The notes under the pieces were generated by a model, which saw nothing but the letters and a program-made list of their open reading frames with translations, was not told the DNA's origin and searched no databases. The position numbers and the translations under genes were made by a program. This document shows positions 5,749-7,509 of a stretch of DNA of 7,509 bases, piece after piece (within the stretch, counting starts at the first letter, position 1; the number at the start of each line of letters is the position of its first letter). The DNA comes from Gemmatimonadota bacterium (GTDB taxonomy: Bacteria; Gemmatimonadota; Gemmatimonadetes; Longimicrobiales; Longimicrobiaceae), in assembly GCA_019348265.1 (NCBI GenBank), contig JAHWJV010000172.1, positions 1 to 7,509 of the forward strand. Reading direction: 5' to 3'.

Positions 5749-6261
5749 ATGCCCCAGCACAGCTGCCTCGCCCGCTCCATGTCGGTGCTGCGCGCCACTC
5801 TGGATCGACGGCCGACGGCCTGCTCGTCGTTGACCGGGAAGGGACGATCGTCACGTACAATCGGACGATGAAGGAGCTCTGGAGGCTCCCCGATCACCTT
5901 CTCGACAATGGCTTGGACGACCAGGTGCTGGCGTACGTGGTGGGCCAGCTCAAAGGACCCGGACGGCTTCCGGGCCAAGGTTCGCCAGCTCTACGAATCG
6001 CCGGAAGCGCACAGCTTCGACGTGCTGGAGTTCCGGGATGGACGGTTGTTCGAGCGGTACTCGCAGCCGCAGCGAGTGGGCGCGGAGGTCGTGGGCCGCG
6101 TGTGGAGCTTCCGTCACGTGACGGAGGCACGCCGCGCGGAGGCCGAGCTCCTGCGCCGCGAGTCTCAGCTCGCCCGCACCGAGCAGATCGCTGGGCTCTG
6201 CAGGATCCCGCCCCGCAGTAGCGCGAGGACGCGCGGAAAGGTCGGGTCCACCGGTCCGTGA
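5749..6261 (+). pseudogene. PAS-domain signalling gene, twice frameshifted and truncated
   Basis: Three reading-frame segments join into one recognisable PAS domain. The first runs from ATG 5749 (or 5779, MSVLRATLD) to 5805. There one T is missing, and the sequence continues in another frame as STADGLLVVDREGTIVTYNR... to QLK at about 5952. One extra A in AAA (5952-5954) then returns it to the first frame as DPDGFRAKVRQLYESPEAHS, FDVLEFRDGRLFERYSQP and VVGRVWSFRHVTEARRAEAE. This is the PAS module usually joined to a histidine kinase, GGDEF or second PAS domain. Here the frame ends at 6261, soon after QLARTEQIAGL, a typical start of a next PAS module, so the output domain is missing. Uncorrected, the first frame meets a TGA at 5869-5871. 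The stop overlaps the GTG of the next gene. Sequencing errors could mimic the two indels but not the missing output domain. Confidence 0.8.
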
Positions 6262-7148
6262 CGACCATCGATGGCGGCGCAGCGGTCACCTTCGCCCTTC
6301 TCTCGCTCGCGCTGCTGTCTCTGGCGCTGCCAGGAAGACGCCGGGTCACCGCATGGGCGTGGCTCGCCCCCTTCCTCCTCTCGGCCGCCGCGGGCGTAGC
6401 GAGCGGAGTCCTCCGGCCCCCGGCTCTCGCGGCGATGCTCCTTCTGGGCGTCGCGTGCATCGGCGCACGATCGGGCGCCCTCCCCCTGTCAGCGCGCGCT
6501 CTGGCGGGGGCGGTGGTCGTCGCCCTCTACGTCGCGTTCATGCTCCACGTCGCCCCCGGCTTCGACAATCCGGTCGTGATGGACCGCGTCGTTCTCGGCC
6601 CCGGAGCGCTCCCATTCACCAAGCAGCTCAACTACGACAAGGGCGTGGCTGGGCTCTTCCTGCTCGGGATCTGGTACCGCCCACCGGGCACTCCCCGAGA
6701 TTGGCGAGCCACCGCGAGAGGGTGCGCGGCGCGTCTACCAGCGGTAGTCCTGGTGGTCCTGCTCCTGTCGCTCGCGACGGGGTACGTCCGCTGGGATCCC
6801 AAGGCGAGCGGCTGGTTTCCGGTATGGGCGTGGAGCACGTTGCTCTTTACCGTGGTCGCGGAAGAGGCGTTCTTCAGGGGGCTGATACAGACGTCGCTCC
6901 AGCGCTGGCTCGGCGCGAGGGGCCGGGCGGCGCTCGGCGCCTGGGTAGCCGCTTCGCTCCTGTTCGGGCTGGCTCATCTGGCCGGCGGGCCCCTCTACGT
7001 TGCGCTGGCGACGGTAGCCGGGCTCGGCTACGGATGGGTATTCGTGCGCACCGGGTCGATCCGCGCGGCGGTCCTGTGCCACTTCGCCGTCAACGCCCTG
7101 CACTTCACCCTGTTCACCTACCCGGCGCTCGCGAGCGCGGTTCGCTGA
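6258..7148 (+). CDS. CPBP-family (Rce1-like) intramembrane metalloprotease
   Basis: The 296-residue product is a polytopic membrane protein with hydrophobic segments around residues 8-24, 33-51, 55-70, 81-97, 160-174, 187-201 and 227-265. It carries the three CPBP motifs in order: EEAFFRG (202-208, glutamate pair), FGLAH (236-240) and CHFAVNALHF (274-283, His275 and Asn279). These residues form the intramembrane glutamate/histidine active site seen in Rce1-type proteases. The family cleaves or matures membrane-associated peptides, including CAAX proteins in eukaryotes and bacteriocin-related or self-immunity functions in bacteria; the substrate here is unknown. Translation starts at a GTG that overlaps the stop of the PAS relic (GTGA). 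No strong Shine-Dalgarno is seen; GGAAAGG lies about 16 bases upstream. A LOG-like frame follows after 7 bases, suggesting an operon. Confidence 0.92.
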   Translation: MTTIDGGAAVTFALLSLALLSLALPGRRRVTAWAWLAPFLLSAAAGVASGVLRPPALAAMLLLGVACIGARSGALPLSARALAGAVVVALYVAFMLHVAPGFDNPVVMDRVVLGPGALPFTKQLNYDKGVAGLFLLGIWYRPPGTPRDWRATARGCAARLPAVVLVVLLLSLATGYVRWDPKASGWFPVWAWSTLLFTVVAEEAFFRGLIQTSLQRWLGARGRAALGAWVAASLLFGLAHLAGGPLYVALATVAGLGYGWVFVRTGSIRAAVLCHFAVNALHFTLFTYPALASAVR

Positions 7149-7155
7149 TTCCAAC

Positions 7156-7509
7156 GTGATCCAGAATCTTTGCGTATTCTGCGGCTCGAGCCCCGGACGG
7201 GACGAGCGTTATGCCGGCGCGGCCCTCCAGCTGGGGCACCTGCTGGCGACAGAGGGGATACGCCTCGTCTACGGCGGCGGGCGCGTGGGGCTGATGGGAG
7301 TGCTGGCGGACGCGGTGCTGGCCGGCGGCGCCCCGCCGGTGCGTCCTCGTGGCGTCGTCGCCCGCTCCTGGTCGCGGGTGCTGGGCTTGGGCCTGGACGC
7401 CTCCCGCACGAACGCTCGCGAGCCGCTCACCTTCGCCGAGGTGGAACGGAGGCGCCGGCAGTCCCCCCTGTCCCTCGTCATCGACGAGCTCCGCCAGGTG
7501 CTGGTCAGC
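7156..7509 (+). CDS. LOG-family N-terminus joined in frame to GAF-regulator-like segment, C-terminus outside window
   Basis: The frame runs 118 codons from a GTG to the right edge with no stop. Residues 1-58 match the start of LOG/TIGR00730 proteins (phosphoribohydrolases that release cytokinin-type bases from nucleotide monophosphates): CVFCGSSPGRDERY (6-19), LLATEGIRLVYGGGRVGLMG (29-48), ADAVLAGGA. The expected continuation (VIGVIP, then MHERK and catalytic PGGxGTxxE) is absent. From about residue 62 it reads VRPRGVVARSWSRVLGLGLD (62-81), then RRRRQSPLSLVIDELRQVLV (98-117). This resembles the N-terminus of GAF-domain, AcoR-like transcription regulators (R-x-x-V-x-x-SW-x-R-S...GLD...RR-x-SPL). 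Third-position GC stays high across the join, near 7330-7345. It may be a deletion fusion or a chimeric assembly join. LOG activity is not expected. No Shine-Dalgarno is seen; it starts 7 bases after the CPBP gene. Confidence 0.72.
   Translation, partial: MIQNLCVFCGSSPGRDERYAGAALQLGHLLATEGIRLVYGGGRVGLMGVLADAVLAGGAPPVRPRGVVARSWSRVLGLGLDASRTNAREPLTFAEVERRRRQSPLSLVIDELRQVLVS

Noticed and set aside
5613..5978. Minus-strand frame across the PAS relic
   Set aside because: It is antisense to a recognisable PAS domain and contains no motif of its own.

Overview
This window is high-GC bacterial DNA with strong G/C preference at third codon positions, several GTG/TTG starts and tightly packed genes. 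An ECF sigma factor next to membrane and envelope proteins that carry AMPK/CBM48-like glycan-binding (E-set) domains suggests Gemmatimonadota or a related soil/environmental lineage. That placement is an inference from gene content; no rRNA or other phylogenetic marker is present. Left block, minus strand (about 2961 down to 1): a compact operon runs from a membrane protein with an anti-sigma-like N-terminus and an external CBM48/E-set domain, to a secreted, barrel-like protein ending in a related E-set domain, to an ECF sigma factor. After 105 bp comes the start of a small secreted protein of unknown function that runs off the left edge. The first three genes overlap by 8 bp and then by 4 bp (the sigma factor starts with TTG inside the preceding TGA). 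Together they look like an envelope-sensing circuit: two related glycan-binding-type domains at different envelope positions, wired to a transcription factor. Centre (2962-3164) is a gene-free interval holding a perfect 25-bp inverted repeat whose arms are built from degenerate 8-bp units. It separates the sigma operon from a divergent small plus-strand gene with a Cys/His cluster (3165-3524). That gene converges on a second minus-strand operon (5387 to 3532): a GH84 beta-N-acetylglucosaminidase followed, with an ATGA overlap, by an M48-family zinc-metalloprotease lipoprotein. Right block, plus strand: 5388-5748 contains no gene I can support. Then comes a broken PAS-domain signalling gene with two compensating frameshifts and no output domain (5749-6261). 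Its stop overlaps the GTG start of a CPBP (Rce1-like) intramembrane protease (6258-7148). Seven bases later an open frame begins as a LOG-family (cytokinin-activating type) protein but, before the catalytic PGGxGTxxE motif, changes in frame into sequence resembling the N-terminus of a GAF-domain transcription regulator. It runs off the right edge, so it is either a recombination product or a chimeric join. The most unusual items are the E-set-bearing sigma operon, the octamer-built inverted repeat, the LOG/GAF chimera and the twice-frameshifted PAS relic.
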